From contig NZ_CP059725.1 in assembly GCF_014117425.1 (NCBI RefSeq), positions 2,542,001 to 2,606,000 of the forward strand: a DNA stretch of 64,000 bases, in the 5' to 3' direction. Shown here piece by piece: positions 7,362 through 19,861 of this stretch; within the stretch, counting starts at the first letter, position 1; each line of letters begins with the position of its first letter. A model generated the notes under the pieces. That model had not been told where the DNA came from and made no database searches. It saw nothing but the letters and a program-made list of their open reading frames with translations. The DNA comes from Bartonella sp. HY038 (GTDB lineage: Bacteria; Pseudomonadota; Alphaproteobacteria; Rhizobiales; Rhizobiaceae). Made by a program: the position numbers and the translations under genes.

Positions 7362-10300
7362 ATGAGCGAATCTTTCTCTTCACTTTTTGAAAGCAGTAAG
7401 GCAGCGGATGATCGCCTTGCAATGCTCAAAAAAGCCGCTAAAGAGCGCATTCTTATCCTTGACGGCGCAATGGGAACACAGATTCAAGGTCTAAGCTTTG
7501 AGGAAGAACATTTTCGCGGCCACCGCTTTGTAAGTTGTGATTGTTTGCTAAAAGGCAATAATGATCTTTTAACCCTTACCCAGCCAAAAGCCATTGAAGA
7601 TATTCATTATCGCTATGCCCTTGCTGGCGCAGATATTTTGGAAACCAATACTTTTTCATCAACCTCAATTGCGCAAGCTGATTACGGTATGGAAGCGGAA
7701 GTTTACGAGCTTAACCGCGATGGCGCACGCCTTGCTCGACGCGCAGCTTTACGCGCGCAAGATTATGATGGCAAAATGCGCTTTGTTGCAGGTGCTATTG
7801 GGCCAACCAACCGCACTGCATCACTTTCACCGGATGTTAATAATCCGGGCTATCGCGCTGTCACTTTTGATGATTTACGCATTGCCTATGGCGAGCAGAT
7901 TAGAGGACTGATCGATGGTGGTTCGGATCTTTTACTTATCGAGACGATTTTTGACACATTAAATGCAAAGGCGGCTATTTTTGCTGCTGAAGAAGTGTTT
8001 CTTGAAAAGAATATCCGTTTGCCGATTATGATTTCAGGCACGATTACCGATTTGTCTGGTCGAACCTTATCTGGGCAAACGCCAACCGCCTTTTGGTATT
8101 CGCTTGCCCATGCCCAGCCTTTTTCATTTGGGCTAAATTGCGCGCTTGGTGCCCATGCGATGTATCCGCATATAAAAGAATTGTCCCAAGTAGCAGATAC
8201 GCTGATTTGCGCTTATCCCAATGCTGGTCTTCCCAATGCTTTTGGTGAATATGATGAAAGCCCAGAGGCTATGGCGGAGCAAGTCGCCAATTTTGCAAAG
8301 GATGGTCTTATCAATATTATTGGTGGTTGCTGTGGTTCAACGCCTGCACATATTGCCGCTATTGCTGAAAAAGTTAAAGAATTTAAACCAAGACAAATTC
8401 CGACAATTGAGCCGCGTTTACGCCTGTCAGGCCTTGAGCCTTTTACTTTAACTGATGATATCCCATTTGTGAATGTGGGGGAGCGTACCAATGTGACCGG
8501 CTCGGCACGGTTTAAAAAGCTTATTACCGCAGGTGATTATAGCGCGGCATTAGAAGTTGCCCGTGCGCAGGTTGAAAATGGTGCGCAAATTATCGACATT
8601 AATATGGATGAGGGGCTGATTGATTCTAAAGCCGTTATGCATGAGTTTTTAAATCTGTTAGCAGCTGAACCTGATATTGCCCGCGTGCCGATTATGATCG
8701 ACTCGTCTAAATGGGAAGTGATTGAAGCAGGTTTAAAATGCGTGCAAGGTAAATCCATCGTCAACTCAATTTCTATGAAAGAGGGCGAGGAAAAATTTAT
8801 CGAGCAAGCTCGTCTTGCCCGTAGCTATGGCGCCGCCGTTGTTGTTATGGCTTTTGATGAAGTTGGCCAAGCTGATACACGCGAGCGTAAGGTTGAAATT
8901 TGTACCCGCGCTTATAATATTTTAACTCAGCAAGTTGGTTTTCCGCCGCAAGATATTATTTTTGACCCCAATATTTTTGCCGTTGCCACCGGTATTGAAG
9001 AACATAATAATTATGGTGTTGATTTTATTGAAGCAACCCATGATATTCGTGCCACCTTGCCGCATGTCCATATTTCTGGGGGTGTATCCAATCTTTCTTT
9101 CTCATTTCGCGGTAATGAACCGGTGCGTGAAGCCATGCATGCGGTTTTCCTTTATCGCGCCATTGCTGCCGGTATGGATATGGGCATTGTCAATGCTGGC
9201 CAATTGGCAGTTTATGATGCCATTGACCCAGATTTGCGCAAAGCCTGCGAAGATGTTGTGCTTAATCGTGATGACGGCGCGACTGAGCGTCTATTAACTC
9301 TGGCCGAGAATTATCGCGGCCAAGGCGGGCAAGCGGCTAAAGAAAAAGATATGTCTTGGCGCCAATTGTCGGTTGAAAAGCGGCTTGAACACGCGCTAGT
9401 CAACGGTATTTCAGAATTTGTTGAGGCTGACACTGAAGAAGCGCGGCTACAAGCTGAAAAGCCACTTGATGTGATTGAAGGGCCGCTCATGGCGGGTATG
9501 AATGTGGTTGGCGATCTTTTTGGCGCTGGCAAAATGTTTTTGCCACAAGTGGTTAAATCTGCCCGCGTGATGAAGCAGGCGGTTGCGGTTTTATTGCCCT
9601 ATATGGAAGATGATAAATCCGGCAATACCCGCTCAAGCGCGGGTAAAATTGTTATGGCTACGGTTAAAGGTGACGTGCATGACATTGGCAAAAATATTGT
9701 CGGTGTTGTGCTTGCTTGTAATAATTATGAAATTATCGACCTTGGGGTCATGGTGCCGGCAGCTAAAATTTTAGAAACCGCCCGTGAAGTTAAGGCCGAT
9801 GCCATTGGCCTATCAGGGCTTATCACACCATCGCTTGATGAAATGGTCAATGTTGCCAGTGAGATGGAAAAAGAAGGCTTTGATATTCCATTGCTGATTG
9901 GCGGCGCAACCACAAGCCGCGTTCATACAGCGGTAAAAATTCATCCACGTTATCAACGTAGCCAAGCGGTTTATGTGCTTGATGCAAGTCGCGCGGTTGG
10001 CGTCGTATCATCACTCTTGTCGCCCGATAGCCGTGACGCAACAATAAGCGATATACGTGAAGAATATGCCAAGGTTGCGAGCGCCCATGAGCGTGGGGAA
10101 GCGGCTAAAAAACGCTTACCGCTTGCAGAAGCACGCGCTAACGCTTTTAAGATTGATTGGCAAAATTATTCGCCACCCAAGCCAACATTTCTTGGCACCA
10201 AGGTTTTTGATGATTGGGATCTTGCTGACCTTGCCCATTATATTGATTGGACACCTTTTTTCCAAAGTTGGGAGTTGAAAGGGCGTTTTCCAGCTATTTT

Positions 10301-11111
10301 ACAAGATGAAAAGCAAGGCGAAACGGCACGCCAACTTTATGATGATGCACGCCATATGTTGGATAAAATTATCAAAGAAAAATGGTTCCACCCAAAAGGG
10401 GTTATCGGTTTTTGGCCAGCCAATACAATTGGTGATGATATTGCGTTGTTTACTGATGATACAAGGTGCGAGCAATTAGCAACCTTTTATACACTTCGCC
10501 AGCAATTAAGCCGGCGTGAAAATGTTGCAAATCTTGCCTTGGCTGATTTTGTTGCACCGCAAACAAGTGGCAAAGCTGATTATCTTGGTGGCTTTGTGGT
10601 AACTGCTGGTAATGGCGAACAAAGCTTTGCCGAAAATTTTGAACGCGCCAATGATGATTATTCGTCTATTTTAGTGAAAGCTTTGTCGGACCGTTTTGCT
10701 GAAAGCTTTGCCGAGCGTATGCATGAAGAAGTGCGCAAAAATTATTGGGGCTATGCAAAGGATGAGGCCTTTACACCAGAGCAATTGGTAGGGGAGCCTT
10801 ATAAAGGTATTCGGCCAGCGCCTGGCTATCCTGCCCAGCCAGACCATACTGAAAAACGAACCTTGTTTGATTTGTTAGATGCCACCAAGGCAACAGGGGT
10901 GGAGCTTACAGAAAGCTATGCTATGTGGCCAGGATCAAGTGTTTCTGGGCTTTATTTTTCACATCCAGAAAGTTATTATTTTGGCGTTGCCAAAGTTGAG
11001 CACGATCAGGTGGAAGATTATGCTGCGCGCAAAAACATGCCGGTTGGTGAGGTTGAACGTTGGCTTGGGCCAATTTTAAACTATATGCCTAATAAGCTAG
11101 ATGCGGCTTAA
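7362..11111 (+). CDS. metH: Cobalamin-dependent methionine synthase
   Basis: MetH transfers a methyl group from methyltetrahydrofolate to homocysteine through methylcobalamin. At 1249 residues it is full length with all four modules. The homocysteine/zinc domain covers about 20-350; the zinc cysteines are in 'FGLNCALG' and 'GGCCGST' near 320. The pterin-binding domain starts near 366 ('[13 protein letters not shown]'). The B12 domain carries the cobalt-ligand motif '[10 protein letters not shown]' (His near 772). The C-terminal AdoMet reactivation domain covers about 900-1230 ('[12 protein letters not shown]'). The ATG follows AAGGATC. It is monocistronic, with a terminator at 11149. It implies that the cell makes or imports cobalamin. 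Confidence 0.97.
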   Translation: MSESFSSLFESSKAADDRLAMLKKAAKERILILDGAMGTQIQGLSFEEEHFRGHRFVSCDCLLKGNNDLLTLTQPKAIEDIHYRYALAGADILETNTFSSTSIAQADYGMEAEVYELNRDGARLARRAALRAQDYDGKMRFVAGAIGPTNRTASLSPDVNNPGYRAVTFDDLRIAYGEQIRGLIDGGSDLLLIETIFDTLNAKAAIFAAEEVFLEKNIRLPIMISGTITDLSGRTLSGQTPTAFWYSLAHAQPFSFGLNCALGAHAMYPHIKELSQVADTLICAYPNAGLPNAFGEYDESPEAMAEQVANFAKDGLINIIGGCCGSTPAHIAAIAEKVKEFKPRQIPTIEPRLRLSGLEPFTLTDDIPFVNVGERTNVTGSARFKKLITAGDYSAALEVARAQVENGAQIIDINMDEGLIDSKAVMHEFLNLLAAEPDIARVPIMIDSSKWEVIEAGLKCVQGKSIVNSISMKEGEEKFIEQARLARSYGAAVVVMAFDEVGQADTRERKVEICTRAYNILTQQVGFPPQDIIFDPNIFAVATGIEEHNNYGVDFIEATHDIRATLPHVHISGGVSNLSFSFRGNEPVREAMHAVFLYRAIAAGMDMGIVNAGQLAVYDAIDPDLRKACEDVVLNRDDGATERLLTLAENYRGQGGQAAKEKDMSWRQLSVEKRLEHALVNGISEFVEADTEEARLQAEKPLDVIEGPLMAGMNVVGDLFGAGKMFLPQVVKSARVMKQAVAVLLPYMEDDKSGNTRSSAGKIVMATVKGDVHDIGKNIVGVVLACNNYEIIDLGVMVPAAKILETAREVKADAIGLSGLITPSLDEMVNVASEMEKEGFDIPLLIGGATTSRVHTAVKIHPRYQRSQAVYVLDASRAVGVVSSLLSPDSRDATISDIREEYAKVASAHERGEAAKKRLPLAEARANAFKIDWQNYSPPKPTFLGTKVFDDWDLADLAHYIDWTPFFQSWELKGRFPAILQDEKQGETARQLYDDARHMLDKIIKEKWFHPKGVIGFWPANTIGDDIALFTDDTRCEQLATFYTLRQQLSRRENVANLALADFVAPQTSGKADYLGGFVVTAGNGEQSFAENFERANDDYSSILVKALSDRFAESFAERMHEEVRKNYWGYAKDEAFTPEQLVGEPYKGIRPAPGYPAQPDHTEKRTLFDLLDATKATGVELTESYAMWPGSSVSGLYFSHPESYYFGVAKVEHDQVEDYAARKNMPVGEVERWLGPILNYMPNKLDAA

Positions 11112-11148
11112 TTGAAGTTTTCAATCTATTAAAGCCAAAGTAAGTTAT

Positions 11149-11179
11149 AAAGGGCGCTGTAAAAGTGCCTTTTATTTTT
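11149..11179 (+). terminator. Terminator after metH
   Basis: AAAGGGCGC and GTGCCTTT pair with one bulge and a G-U pair, and TTTATTTTTC follows. It lies 38 bases past the metH stop codon. Confidence 0.65.
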
Positions 11180-11358
11180 CATCTAAAAAGCAATTTAATT
11201 CGAATAGTTGCGCTTTTATGTAGAAAAATGCGCAAAATTCAATTATAGCATTTTATCAATGGCAGATGTTTGCTCCCATCGCTCAAATGTATTAGTCAAA
11301 CATCTCAAGCATTTTGTTGGTACAAAATTGCTTCATCCTTATTCTCTAAAACTGGTAA

Positions 11359-12384
<1,026 letters not shown>

Positions 12385-12390
12385 AATTTG

Positions 12391-13515
12391 ATGGCGGCGG
12401 TCAAACAATCATTAGCAAGCTATAAGCGCATTGTGGTTAAAATTGGCTCTTCCCTTTTGGTTGACCCAAATTCTGGCCTTAAACAAGACTGGCTTGCCGC
12501 TATTTGTAGTGATATTGCCGCACTCAAAGCCTCTGGCACAGAAATTATGGTTGTTTCCTCTGGCGCTATTGCCTTGGGGCGTACCTTGTTATCTATTCCA
12601 TCGGGTGCGTTAAAACTGGAAGAAAGTCAAGCTTTTGCGTCGGTGGGGCAGATTGAACTTGCCCGCGCCTATAATGAAGAATTGCAAAAATTCCAGTTGC
12701 GCACGGGGCAAATTTTATTAACCCTTGACGATACCGAAGAGCGTCGGCGTTATCTCAATGCTCGTGCCACCATGAATACTCTGCTAAAATTGGGCATTGT
12801 GCCAGTTATTAATGAGAATGACACTGTTGCCACCAGTGAAATCCGCTATGGCGACAATGATCGCTTAGCTGCGCGCGTTGCAACAATGATGGGCGCAGAT
12901 TTGCTTATTTTGCTATCGGATATTGATGGGCTTTATACGGCACCGCCGCATTTAGATAAAAATGCTAAATTATTACCAGTGATTGATGCCATTACCCCAG
13001 ATATTGAGGCCATGGCAGGCGTTGCGGCATCGGAATTATCACGCGGCGGCATGAAAACTAAGCTTGATGCCGGTAAGATTGCCACGAGCGCCGGCACGGC
13101 AATGATTATCACTTCGGGCAAGCGGCTTCATCCACTTAAAGCTTTGGATGAGGGTATTCCTTATAGCCTCTTTAAACCATCAGAGCGCCCGGTCAATGCG
13201 TGGAAAACATGGATAGCCGGTCAGATTGAGCCAATGGGTATTTTACAGGTTGATGAAGGCGCAGTGCGCGCCTTGCTTGCCGGCAAATCACTTTTACCCG
13301 CTGGTGTTGTTTCAGTATCGGGTCATTTCCATCGTGGTGATACGGTTGCGATTGTGCGCCCAGATGGCGGCGAAATTGCTCGCGGGCTTATTGCTTATGA
13401 TAGTGATGAAGCTCGTCGCATTGCTGGCCATAAAAGCACGGAAATTGCAGATATTTTGGGTTATGATGCGCGCTCTGCCATAATTCATCGCAATGATATG
13501 GTTGTGCATAAATAA
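12391..13515 (+). CDS. proB: Glutamate 5-kinase
   Basis: ProB catalyses the first step of proline biosynthesis, ATP-dependent phosphorylation of glutamate. The product is 374 residues. The amino-acid kinase domain (about 1-260) has '[13 protein letters not shown]', '[10 protein letters not shown]', 'INENDTVA' and '[12 protein letters not shown]'. A C-terminal PUA domain (about 285-365) is present. It begins six bases after obgE. A TTG directly precedes the ATG, but the ATG is the natural start, with GAGG about 12 bases upstream. It is translated next to proA. Confidence 0.96.
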   Translation: MAAVKQSLASYKRIVVKIGSSLLVDPNSGLKQDWLAAICSDIAALKASGTEIMVVSSGAIALGRTLLSIPSGALKLEESQAFASVGQIELARAYNEELQKFQLRTGQILLTLDDTEERRRYLNARATMNTLLKLGIVPVINENDTVATSEIRYGDNDRLAARVATMMGADLLILLSDIDGLYTAPPHLDKNAKLLPVIDAITPDIEAMAGVAASELSRGGMKTKLDAGKIATSAGTAMIITSGKRLHPLKALDEGIPYSLFKPSERPVNAWKTWIAGQIEPMGILQVDEGAVRALLAGKSLLPAGVVSVSGHFHRGDTVAIVRPDGGEIARGLIAYDSDEARRIAGHKSTEIADILGYDARSAIIHRNDMVVHK

Positions 13516-13524
13516 GGGGATATA

Positions 13525-14805
13525 ATGCCAGATCATCATCAAAATCATGATATTGTCAGTGCCATGCTTGATATGGGAGTGAAAGCACGGCAAGCCCAGC
13601 GCAGGCTAAAATCAGCCTTGCCGGAACAAAAGACCGCTGCGTTAAAAGCCATTGCCGATGAAATTTCTAATAATTGCCAAGCCATTCTTGCTGCCAATCA
13701 ATTAGATATTGAGCAAGGGACAAAAGCTGGCATGTCGGCAGCATTGCTTGACCGTTTACGCTTAGATGAAAAACGCATTGCGAATATTGCTGACAGCGTG
13801 CGCATGATTGCCGATTTGCCTGATCCAATTGGCAGCCTCATTGATGAATGGGATCGTCCCAATGGTTTGCATATTCAAAGGGTGCGCACGCCGCTTGGAG
13901 TTATTGGTGTTATTTATGAAAGTCGCCCCAATGTAACCGCGGATGCGGCTGCCCTTTGCCTTAAGGCTGGTAATTGCGTCATCTTGCGTGGTGGCTCGGA
14001 TTCTTTTCATTCATCAAGTGCAATTTATCAAGCAATTAAAGCAGGGTTGTTAGCGGCTGGCTTACCACAAAATGCCGTGCAAATGGTTGAGACAACCGAC
14101 CGCGCTGCGGTTGGCGAAATGCTTAAAGGTCTTAATGGTGCGATTGATGTCATAGTGCCACGTGGTGGCAAAAGCCTTGTTAAGCGCGTGCAAGATGAAG
14201 CAAGAGTACCAGTCTTTGCTCATCTTGAAGGTATTTGCCATATTTATATTGATAAATCCGCCGATAAAAATATTGCTAATGAAGTTGTGCTTAATGCAAA
14301 AATGCGCCGTACTGGTATTTGTGGCGCAGCTGAAACCTTATTGGTAGATCGCCATTTTGACGTGCAAGCATTGATTGCTATTTTGAATAATCTTGTTGCT
14401 AAAGGTTGCGAAATTCGCGGCAGCACTGAAATATTGCAAATATTTGATAAGGCAGTGCTAGCAACTGATGAGGACTGGTCAACCGAATATCTTGATGCGA
14501 TCTTGTCGGTGCGTTTTGTTGATGGCATTGATGAGGCGATTGACCATATTGAACACTATTCATCACATCATACAGAAGCCATTATTGCTGAAGATCCTCA
14601 AATTGTTGAAAGATTTTTTAATGGCATCGACTCAGCCATCCTAATTCATAATGCCTCGACGCAATTTGCCGATGGTGGTGAGTTTGGTTTTGGGGCGGAA
14701 ATTGGTATTGCTACGGGTAAAATGCATGCACGTGGGCCAATTGGTGTTGAGCAGCTTACCTCGTTTCAATATCATGTATTGGGCAAAGGGCAAATAAGAC
14801 CTTGA
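13525..14805 (+). CDS. proA: Gamma-glutamyl phosphate reductase
   Basis: ProA performs the NADPH-dependent reduction of glutamyl phosphate to glutamate semialdehyde, the second step of proline synthesis. It has 426 residues and an aldehyde-dehydrogenase fold. Visible motifs are '[26 protein letters not shown]', 'VPRGGKSL', and the catalytic cysteine region '[14 protein letters not shown]'. It starts 9 bases after proB with a GGGGATATA site, and its stop overlaps the start of nadD. Confidence 0.97.
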   Translation: MPDHHQNHDIVSAMLDMGVKARQAQRRLKSALPEQKTAALKAIADEISNNCQAILAANQLDIEQGTKAGMSAALLDRLRLDEKRIANIADSVRMIADLPDPIGSLIDEWDRPNGLHIQRVRTPLGVIGVIYESRPNVTADAAALCLKAGNCVILRGGSDSFHSSSAIYQAIKAGLLAAGLPQNAVQMVETTDRAAVGEMLKGLNGAIDVIVPRGGKSLVKRVQDEARVPVFAHLEGICHIYIDKSADKNIANEVVLNAKMRRTGICGAAETLLVDRHFDVQALIAILNNLVAKGCEIRGSTEILQIFDKAVLATDEDWSTEYLDAILSVRFVDGIDEAIDHIEHYSSHHTEAIIAEDPQIVERFFNGIDSAILIHNASTQFADGGEFGFGAEIGIATGKMHARGPIGVEQLTSFQYHVLGKGQIRP

Positions 14806-15413
14806 GCGACAAGCTAGCCGATCATTATTTAAAAATGCCCCATGCGGAAAAAGGCAATATTATCGGCCTTTATGGTGGCTCGTTTAATCCGCCGCATAAG
14901 GGGCATGTTTTAGTGGCCGATATTGCAATAACACGGCTACGCCTTGACAAACTATGGTGGATGGTAACGCCGGGCAATCCACTAAAAAGCCAAAAGGAAT
15001 TACGGCCTTTAAGTGAACGGATAGGCTTAAGTGAAGGACTAATCTCTGATCCACATATTAAAGTAACAGCATTTGAACAGGCGATTGAAACACGCTTTTC
15101 AGCCGATACCATCAACCACATTTTGCAACGTAATGTCGGTGTGCATTTTATTTGGATTATGGGAGCAGATAGCCTAAAAAACTTCCATCTTTGGCAGCAT
15201 TGGCAGGATATAGCTCGTAAAATCCCCATCGCAATTATTGATAGGCCGGGCGCAACCATTGCAGCTCTATCATCAGTGACGGCACGGCGCTTTGCCCAAA
15301 ACCGTATTGATGAACGCTTAGCAAGCGGCCTTGCTTTAATGAAACCACCTGCATGGACCTTTATCCACGGCCCACGCTCAAGCCTTTCGTCAACCCAATT
15401 GCGCCAAAGCTAA
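14802..15413 (+). CDS. nadD: Nicotinate-nucleotide adenylyltransferase
   Basis: NadD adenylates nicotinate mononucleotide to deamido-NAD. It has 203 residues and the nucleotidyltransferase motif '[15 protein letters not shown]' near residue 22-36, '[11 protein letters not shown]', and the C-terminal '[10 protein letters not shown]' equivalent of the ISSTxIR motif. The frame can start at TTG 14802, overlapping the proA stop by 4 bases, which suggests translational coupling. The next ATG (14835) lacks a ribosome binding site. The tail ends very soon after SSTQLR, so the protein is slightly short. Confidence 0.93.
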   Translation: MSDKLADHYLKMPHAEKGNIIGLYGGSFNPPHKGHVLVADIAITRLRLDKLWWMVTPGNPLKSQKELRPLSERIGLSEGLISDPHIKVTAFEQAIETRFSADTINHILQRNVGVHFIWIMGADSLKNFHLWQHWQDIARKIPIAIIDRPGATIAALSSVTARRFAQNRIDERLASGLALMKPPAWTFIHGPRSSLSSTQLRQS

Positions 15414-15521
15414 ATAGTTGATAAGGCATTGGTTAATAATTTATCTTGCCAATTACACTAATTTACGGCACATTTAATAAATGTGATGCGTAACGATATC
15501 TTTTTATAGAAAGGGACGGCT

Positions 15522-15947
15522 CTGAAAACCGCAACACACATAAACGACACCTTGTCGACAAGCGAACCAATCTTGGCTAATAATCGGTCTGGTCGCAAAC
15601 CTCATAAAGCTATTCCTCTGCCTGAGCTACAGCTAGAATTTATTATTGAATGCCTAGAAGACGCTAAAGCAGAAGAAATCATCCAAATTGATATTAGGGG
15701 CAAGTCTGCACTTGGCGATTTCATGGTTATCGCTTCAGGTCGTTCTAGCCGCCATGTCGCATCTGCTGGCGATCAAATTTTACGCAAACTACGCGAAGAA
15801 GGCGTGCGTAATGTTAAAGTTGAAGGACTACCTGATGGTGATTGGGTGTTGATCGATACTGGCGATGTTATTATTCATCTCTTCCGTCCAGAAGTGCGTG
15901 AATTTTATAATCTTGAAAAAATGTGGCAGCAGCCAGCAAAAGATTAA
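15522..15947 (+). CDS. rsfS: Ribosomal silencing factor RsfS
   Basis: RsfS binds uL14 on the 50S subunit and blocks subunit joining during starvation. The core 'ECLEDAKAEEIIQIDIRGKSALGDFMVIASGRSSRHV' and 'VKVEGLPDGDWVLIDTGDVIIHLFRPEVREFYNLEKMW' is diagnostic. The start is unsettled. TTG at 15552 has no ribosome binding site. CTG at 15522, in frame and followed by AAAACC, sits about 5-6 bases behind AGGGACGG. I have drawn the CTG start; with it the protein is 141 residues. Confidence 0.88.
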   Translation: MKTATHINDTLSTSEPILANNRSGRKPHKAIPLPELQLEFIIECLEDAKAEEIIQIDIRGKSALGDFMVIASGRSSRHVASAGDQILRKLREEGVRNVKVEGLPDGDWVLIDTGDVIIHLFRPEVREFYNLEKMWQQPAKD

Positions 15948-16004
15948 GAACCGCTCTCTATTGCCGTTCTTCCCTATAGTAATTTTTCAAAGGGATGCAA
16001 CTTG

Positions 16005-16202
16005 ATGAATTTGCGCAAATACCTATGCTTTGGCGATTATGGTGTTTGCGCAATTTTTTTGGGCTTTGTAATATATTATGTGCAAAGCATTTTTATCGTC
16101 AAAGAGCCATTTGCCTCAAGACTGCTTAACATTAAAGCAAAGTATAAGCATAATTTATTGCATGGCTTTAATGCAGAAAATCAGGCTTTTATGATTTTTT
16201 GA
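16005..16202 (+). CDS. Doubtful small membrane protein
   Basis: This is a possible 65-residue protein whose ATG follows AAAGGGA at about 9 bases. Residues about 12-32 are hydrophobic (a 'VCAIFLGFVIYYVQSIFIV' segment), so it could be a single-pass membrane peptide. It resembles nothing I know and lies in AT-rich DNA inserted between rsfS and rlmH. It may equally be a remnant or chance frame. Confidence 0.3.
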   Translation: MNLRKYLCFGDYGVCAIFLGFVIYYVQSIFIVKEPFASRLLNIKAKYKHNLLHGFNAENQAFMIF

Positions 16203-16286
16203 CCAATTTGCTTGAATTAGAAATAGCGTTTATTTTATAAAACAATATATAATTGAAGAATATTTAAGATATTCAAAGGACGGGTT

Positions 16287-16931
16287 ATGGCAAATAGATC
16301 AACTCTTATTGGCATTAATGGCTATTTGCCCGATAGCAATCTAATTCCTGAGGAAAAAATTTATCTCGGTGATCAGCCTTATGCTGTTCCATTGTTTTTT
16401 CGCTTATTAGTAAGCGGCAATACAAGATGTATAACAAGCATTGATTATAGCAATGATGAGGACGACGAAGACGAAGGCTTTCCTGTGGATCCGGTCATTT
16501 ATGCTACTATGGGTGATGGTGATATTGGATTTAATCGCTTTAAAAAACTAGGCCTATTGATGAGAAACCTAGCCGTTAAAAATAATCCTGAAATAGTTGA
16601 ATTATTTGACCCTGTATTGGAGCATTTGTCATCGCATCGCTGCCAATTCTATGTTCTTGAATCCTATGAAATTGATGTTTTGGAAAATTATGATCGCGAC
16701 CCGCCTATGGAAGAGTGGGTAAAAATGCGAGCTCGCCAACATATAAAATTAGGTCAAGCTGTTGATCATTTACGGGGGCCACAATTTTGGCAGCAGCGCA
16801 AATTAATGCAAATTATTACGCAAAAGCCAAGAGATAATCCTTTAAGTGATCTTACACTTGGCGATGATTTCGACAATGTAGAGCGTGAAAATGCTATGCT
16901 TGGACTTGCCGGACTTTTTGAATGTATTTAA
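16287..16931 (+). CDS. Hypothetical protein, possible immunity-like (MANRS-type)
   Basis: This 214-residue acidic cytoplasmic protein begins 'MANRSTLIGINGYLPDSN', a start I loosely associate with a family of putative immunity proteins (DUF7822-like). It has 'YAVPLFFRLLVSGNTR' after it and an acidic loop 'YSNDEDDEDEGF'. AAAGGACGGGTT precedes the ATG. Codon use is AT-rich compared with rsfS and rlmH, which it separates. No toxin, transposase or integrase is adjacent. The function assignment is tentative; the presence of a real gene is likely. Confidence 0.6.
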   Translation: MANRSTLIGINGYLPDSNLIPEEKIYLGDQPYAVPLFFRLLVSGNTRCITSIDYSNDEDDEDEGFPVDPVIYATMGDGDIGFNRFKKLGLLMRNLAVKNNPEIVELFDPVLEHLSSHRCQFYVLESYEIDVLENYDRDPPMEEWVKMRARQHIKLGQAVDHLRGPQFWQQRKLMQIITQKPRDNPLSDLTLGDDFDNVERENAMLGLAGLFECI

Positions 16932-17104
16932 TTCTATAAAAAAATTAAGTTTACAAGATTATTTTGTGACAATATCGTATCATGTCTATGAAATACCCTG
17001 TTTTTGATAAAAAAGGTTTATCCACTCCATATATTTATCGTAGAGGGTAAATTAGTAAGCCAACCCAAATGGGTGGATTATGCAAATCAAAAAAGGAATA
17101 TGTT

Positions 17105-17587
17105 GTGCAAGTTGGAATTTTTGCCGTTGGCCGCATGAAAAAAGGCCCAGAGCGTGAGCTTGTTGACCGCTATTTTGACCGTTTTACAAAATCGGCTCCA
17201 ACCTTAGGCCTAAGCTTTGGCGGCGTTCATGAAATCACCGAAAGCCGCCTTGATAAGGCGCAAGCACGCATGGATGAAGAAAGCAATAAAATGCTTGAAC
17301 GCCTGCAAGACAATGCGCGACTAATCGTACTTGACGAGCGTGGAAAGTCGATTTCATCGCGCCAATTTGCTGATGACATTGCCCAATTTCGTGATGATGG
17401 TGCGCGGCAATTATTAATTGCGATTGGTGGGCCCGATGGTCACGGTGATTTGGTACGCCAAAGGGCAGATAAACTATTGTCTTTCGGCTCGATGACATGG
17501 CCACACCAGATTGCTCGTATTTTACTTGCCGAGCAGCTTTATCGGGCGACAACGATTTTGAATAATCACCCCTACCATCGCGATTAA
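17105..17587 (+). CDS. rlmH: 23S rRNA pseudouridine1915 N3-methyltransferase RlmH
   Basis: This SPOUT-class methyltransferase acts on helix 69 of 23S rRNA. The 160-residue length and the sequence 'IFAVGRMKKGPERELVDRYFDRF', the SAM-binding 'LLIAIGGPDGHG' and the terminal 'HQIARILLAEQLYRATTILNNHPYHRD' are characteristic. The frame opens at 17069, but GTG 17105 is preceded by AAAAAAGGA at 7 bases and matches the family N-terminus. RlmH usually follows rsfS directly in relatives; here about 1.1 kb intervenes. Confidence 0.94.
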   Translation: MQVGIFAVGRMKKGPERELVDRYFDRFTKSAPTLGLSFGGVHEITESRLDKAQARMDEESNKMLERLQDNARLIVLDERGKSISSRQFADDIAQFRDDGARQLLIAIGGPDGHGDLVRQRADKLLSFGSMTWPHQIARILLAEQLYRATTILNNHPYHRD

Positions 17588-17634
17588 AAATCGTAAACCT
17601 TATAAAAGGTGAATACAAACGGTAAAGCTATCAT

Positions 17635-18045
17635 ATGCTAAATGAACTTACTTTATATTGGGGAACTACGTTATACTTTGTCTTTGCATTTTTTTTCGTT
17701 TATGGCGTTTATATTGGTAAGTATTAAGCGCAGTTGGTTAATGCGCCTTCTATTGCTACCGACTATACTATTTCCATTTTTTTATGTATTTTTTATTTTT
17801 CACAAAATTTAGCTGATGGTCATAATGATGGTTGGCTTACTTACTTTGTACGTAGCTATAACACCCCCAATTTACTCGAAATATAAAATGAGTTTCCAGA
17901 TCTAACATTTAACCATTCAATATTATTTGCGCTGGCTTTGCTTGCCACATTTGCCTATCACCTTAAGCAATATGACCCTTTAAGAAAATTTTATTTTATT
18001 CAAAGATTAACACCAATTGAACAAACCCTGAATATGGAAAAATAA
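17635..18045 (+). pseudogene. Membrane-protein pseudogene with two in-frame stops
   Basis: From ATG 17635 to TAA 18043-18045 a single frame of 137 codons is interrupted only by TAA at 17725-17727 and TAA at 17884-17886. The frame is otherwise protein-like. Three hydrophobic segments are visible: 'TLYFVFAFFFVYGVYIG', 'ISIFLCIFYFSQ' and 'SILFALALLATFAYH'. Polar loops such as 'ADGHNDGWLTYFVRSYNTPN' and a charged C-terminus lie between and after them. No frameshift is needed, which suggests recent inactivation of a small membrane protein. I do not recognise the family. Confidence 0.6.
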
Positions 18046-18164
18046 TAGGTATCACTCAAACTATTTAGTAGCGAGTGAAATATTTTAAGTGATACCACAA
18101 ACCCTCATCAAACATTTTGCCAAAGCATAATATTTTTGATGATATTTAGAGCATTTTAAGAGCT

Positions 18165-19271
18165 TTAAATATCGATTTGGCGCATTGCCCACGCATCAAG
18201 ATTAGCATCGCGATAATCACGAACATTGCTAACACCATCTTGCTCACAAGCATTTAAAAGGCCGCGCAAAATATTCCCTGCAAGAAACGGCCCTTCATAA
18301 ACCATAGAGCTATAAAGCTGCAATAAATCCGCGCCTGCCTTAATTTTTTCTAAAGCGGTTTCACCATTACGAATGCCGCCCGCACCAATAATATTATAAT
18401 CCTTGCCAAGCCGCTTACGCATTTTCGCAAGTACTATTGTGGAGCGTTCAAAAATTGGCTTACCCGATAAGCCACCCGCTTCTTTAGCTTGAACCTTGTC
18501 GTTTAAACCACTACGCGACAAGGTCGTATTGGATATGATGACACCATTAAACGAACTTGCTAATAGTTCTTGCGCAATATCATCTAAGCTTACCTCGTCA
18601 AGATCCGGCGCAATTTTTAAGAAAATTGGAATTTCTTTGGTTGTTTTCGCCATTTGCGAAGTTCGTGCTGCAGTTATTGCACTTATCAGCTCGTTCAAAC
18701 TGCTTCGTGCTTGCAAGTCACGCAAACCGGGTGTGTTGGGTGAAGAAATATTAACAGTAAAATAGTCCGCAACATCATAAAACCGATTAATGCCTTGAAC
18801 ATAGTCATCAATACGGTCTTGTGAGGTTTTATTGGCACCAATATTAACCCCGACAATACCTTGCCTACGCCTTGCTATAAGCCGTTGATGAGCAGCATCA
18901 TGACCATCATTGTTAAATCCCATGCGATTTATAACCGCTTGGTCATCAACCAAGCGAAATAAGCGCGGCTTAGGATTTCCCTCTTGCGGCAATGGCGTTA
19001 ACGTACCAATTTCGGTAAAACCAAAACCGAGCCGTAAAACCGCGTCTGGCACTTCAGCATTTTTATCAAATCCAGCAGCCATACCGAGTGGATTTTTTAA
19101 GTTTAATCCAGCGACGTTACATTCAAGGCGAGTGTCCTCGATTGGTATGCCTTTAGTAAGCCCAGTTTTTAAACCAGAAAGTGCCATGCCATGAGCGGCT
19201 TCAGGATCAAACTTATAAATAAAAGGCTTGATGAGTGACCAGGCCAAGCTTTGCTTGATTGGAAAGTTCAT
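18165..19271 (-). CDS. pyrD: Dihydroorotate dehydrogenase (quinone), class 2
   Basis: PyrD oxidises dihydroorotate to orotate at the inner membrane in pyrimidine synthesis. It has 368 residues. The N-terminal membrane-association helices (about 1-40) mark it as class 2. Motifs are '[14 protein letters not shown]', '[12 protein letters not shown]', 'VNIGANKTS' and '[14 protein letters not shown]' (catalytic serine region). The FMN-phosphate loop is '[27 protein letters not shown]'. Its ATG overlaps the stop of the DUF952 gene (ATGA), so the two are cotranscribed and probably translationally coupled. Confidence 0.96.
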   Translation of the reverse strand: MNFPIKQSLAWSLIKPFIYKFDPEAAHGMALSGLKTGLTKGIPIEDTRLECNVAGLNLKNPLGMAAGFDKNAEVPDAVLRLGFGFTEIGTLTPLPQEGNPKPRLFRLVDDQAVINRMGFNNDGHDAAHQRLIARRRQGIVGVNIGANKTSQDRIDDYVQGINRFYDVADYFTVNISSPNTPGLRDLQARSSLNELISAITAARTSQMAKTTKEIPIFLKIAPDLDEVSLDDIAQELLASSFNGVIISNTTLSRSGLNDKVQAKEAGGLSGKPIFERSTIVLAKMRKRLGKDYNIIGAGGIRNGETALEKIKAGADLLQLYSSMVYEGPFLAGNILRGLLNACEQDGVSNVRDYRDANLDAWAMRQIDI

Positions 19272-19612
19272 AATAAATCCTTATCAATCGAAAAAATGCC
19301 ATTATCATTGGAATTAAAGGGCCAAATATTTTCTATAAGTTGGCAATCTAAAGTCGCATAGAGATGGGGAAATAAAGCACCACCTCTTGATACTTCATAG
19401 CGTAAGGCTTGACCCAGCTTTGCTTCATCAACTTGCAATAGCCAAAGATTATCTTGCCCCTTGAAATGCTTATTGGCGGTTTCTGCCACTTGGGCGGCAG
19501 TTGAAAAATGAATAAATCCATCTGCAATGTCGATTGAGGCGCCCAAAAAAACCCCATCTTCTTGCGCTTGCTGCCATTGCACTTGGGTCAAAATTTTATA
19601 AATAAAGGCCAT
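19268..19612 (-). CDS. DUF952 family protein
   Basis: This is a small 114-residue cytoplasmic protein. '[39 protein letters not shown]' and '[28 protein letters not shown]' are the DUF952 signature, in which the first segment and the 'FPHLYA' motif are conserved. The biochemical role is unknown. It forms a two-gene operon with pyrD (4-base overlap), an arrangement common in Rhizobiales. Confidence 0.88.
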   Translation of the reverse strand: MAFIYKILTQVQWQQAQEDGVFLGASIDIADGFIHFSTAAQVAETANKHFKGQDNLWLLQVDEAKLGQALRYEVSRGGALFPHLYATLDCQLIENIWPFNSNDNGIFSIDKDLL

Positions 19613-19774
19613 ACCAAATTCGCCATTTCAAAACGGGTTTCATTCTATCATAATGTGTTTACAGCTACAAAACCGCATTAAGGACGAGGCTTACCGCTTA
19701 AACATCTTTCATATGGCTATAACAGTTAAAACACAATTGGCAAAATACCGCTTACAAGATTTATGTAATTTATA

Positions 19775-19808
19775 AAAAAGCGCCGAAGCAAATTACTTTG
19801 GCGCTTTT
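19775..19808 (-). terminator. Terminator after tonB
   Basis: AAAAGCGCC and GGCGCTTTT, extended by a partly matched AAG/CTT, form a strong stem. On the minus strand it is followed by a T run, 54 bases beyond the tonB stop. Confidence 0.8.
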
Positions 19809-19861
19809 AAATTCCATAGATAAAGCCATTTTAAAAATTGTTCGTTTTAAATGCTTTATGA

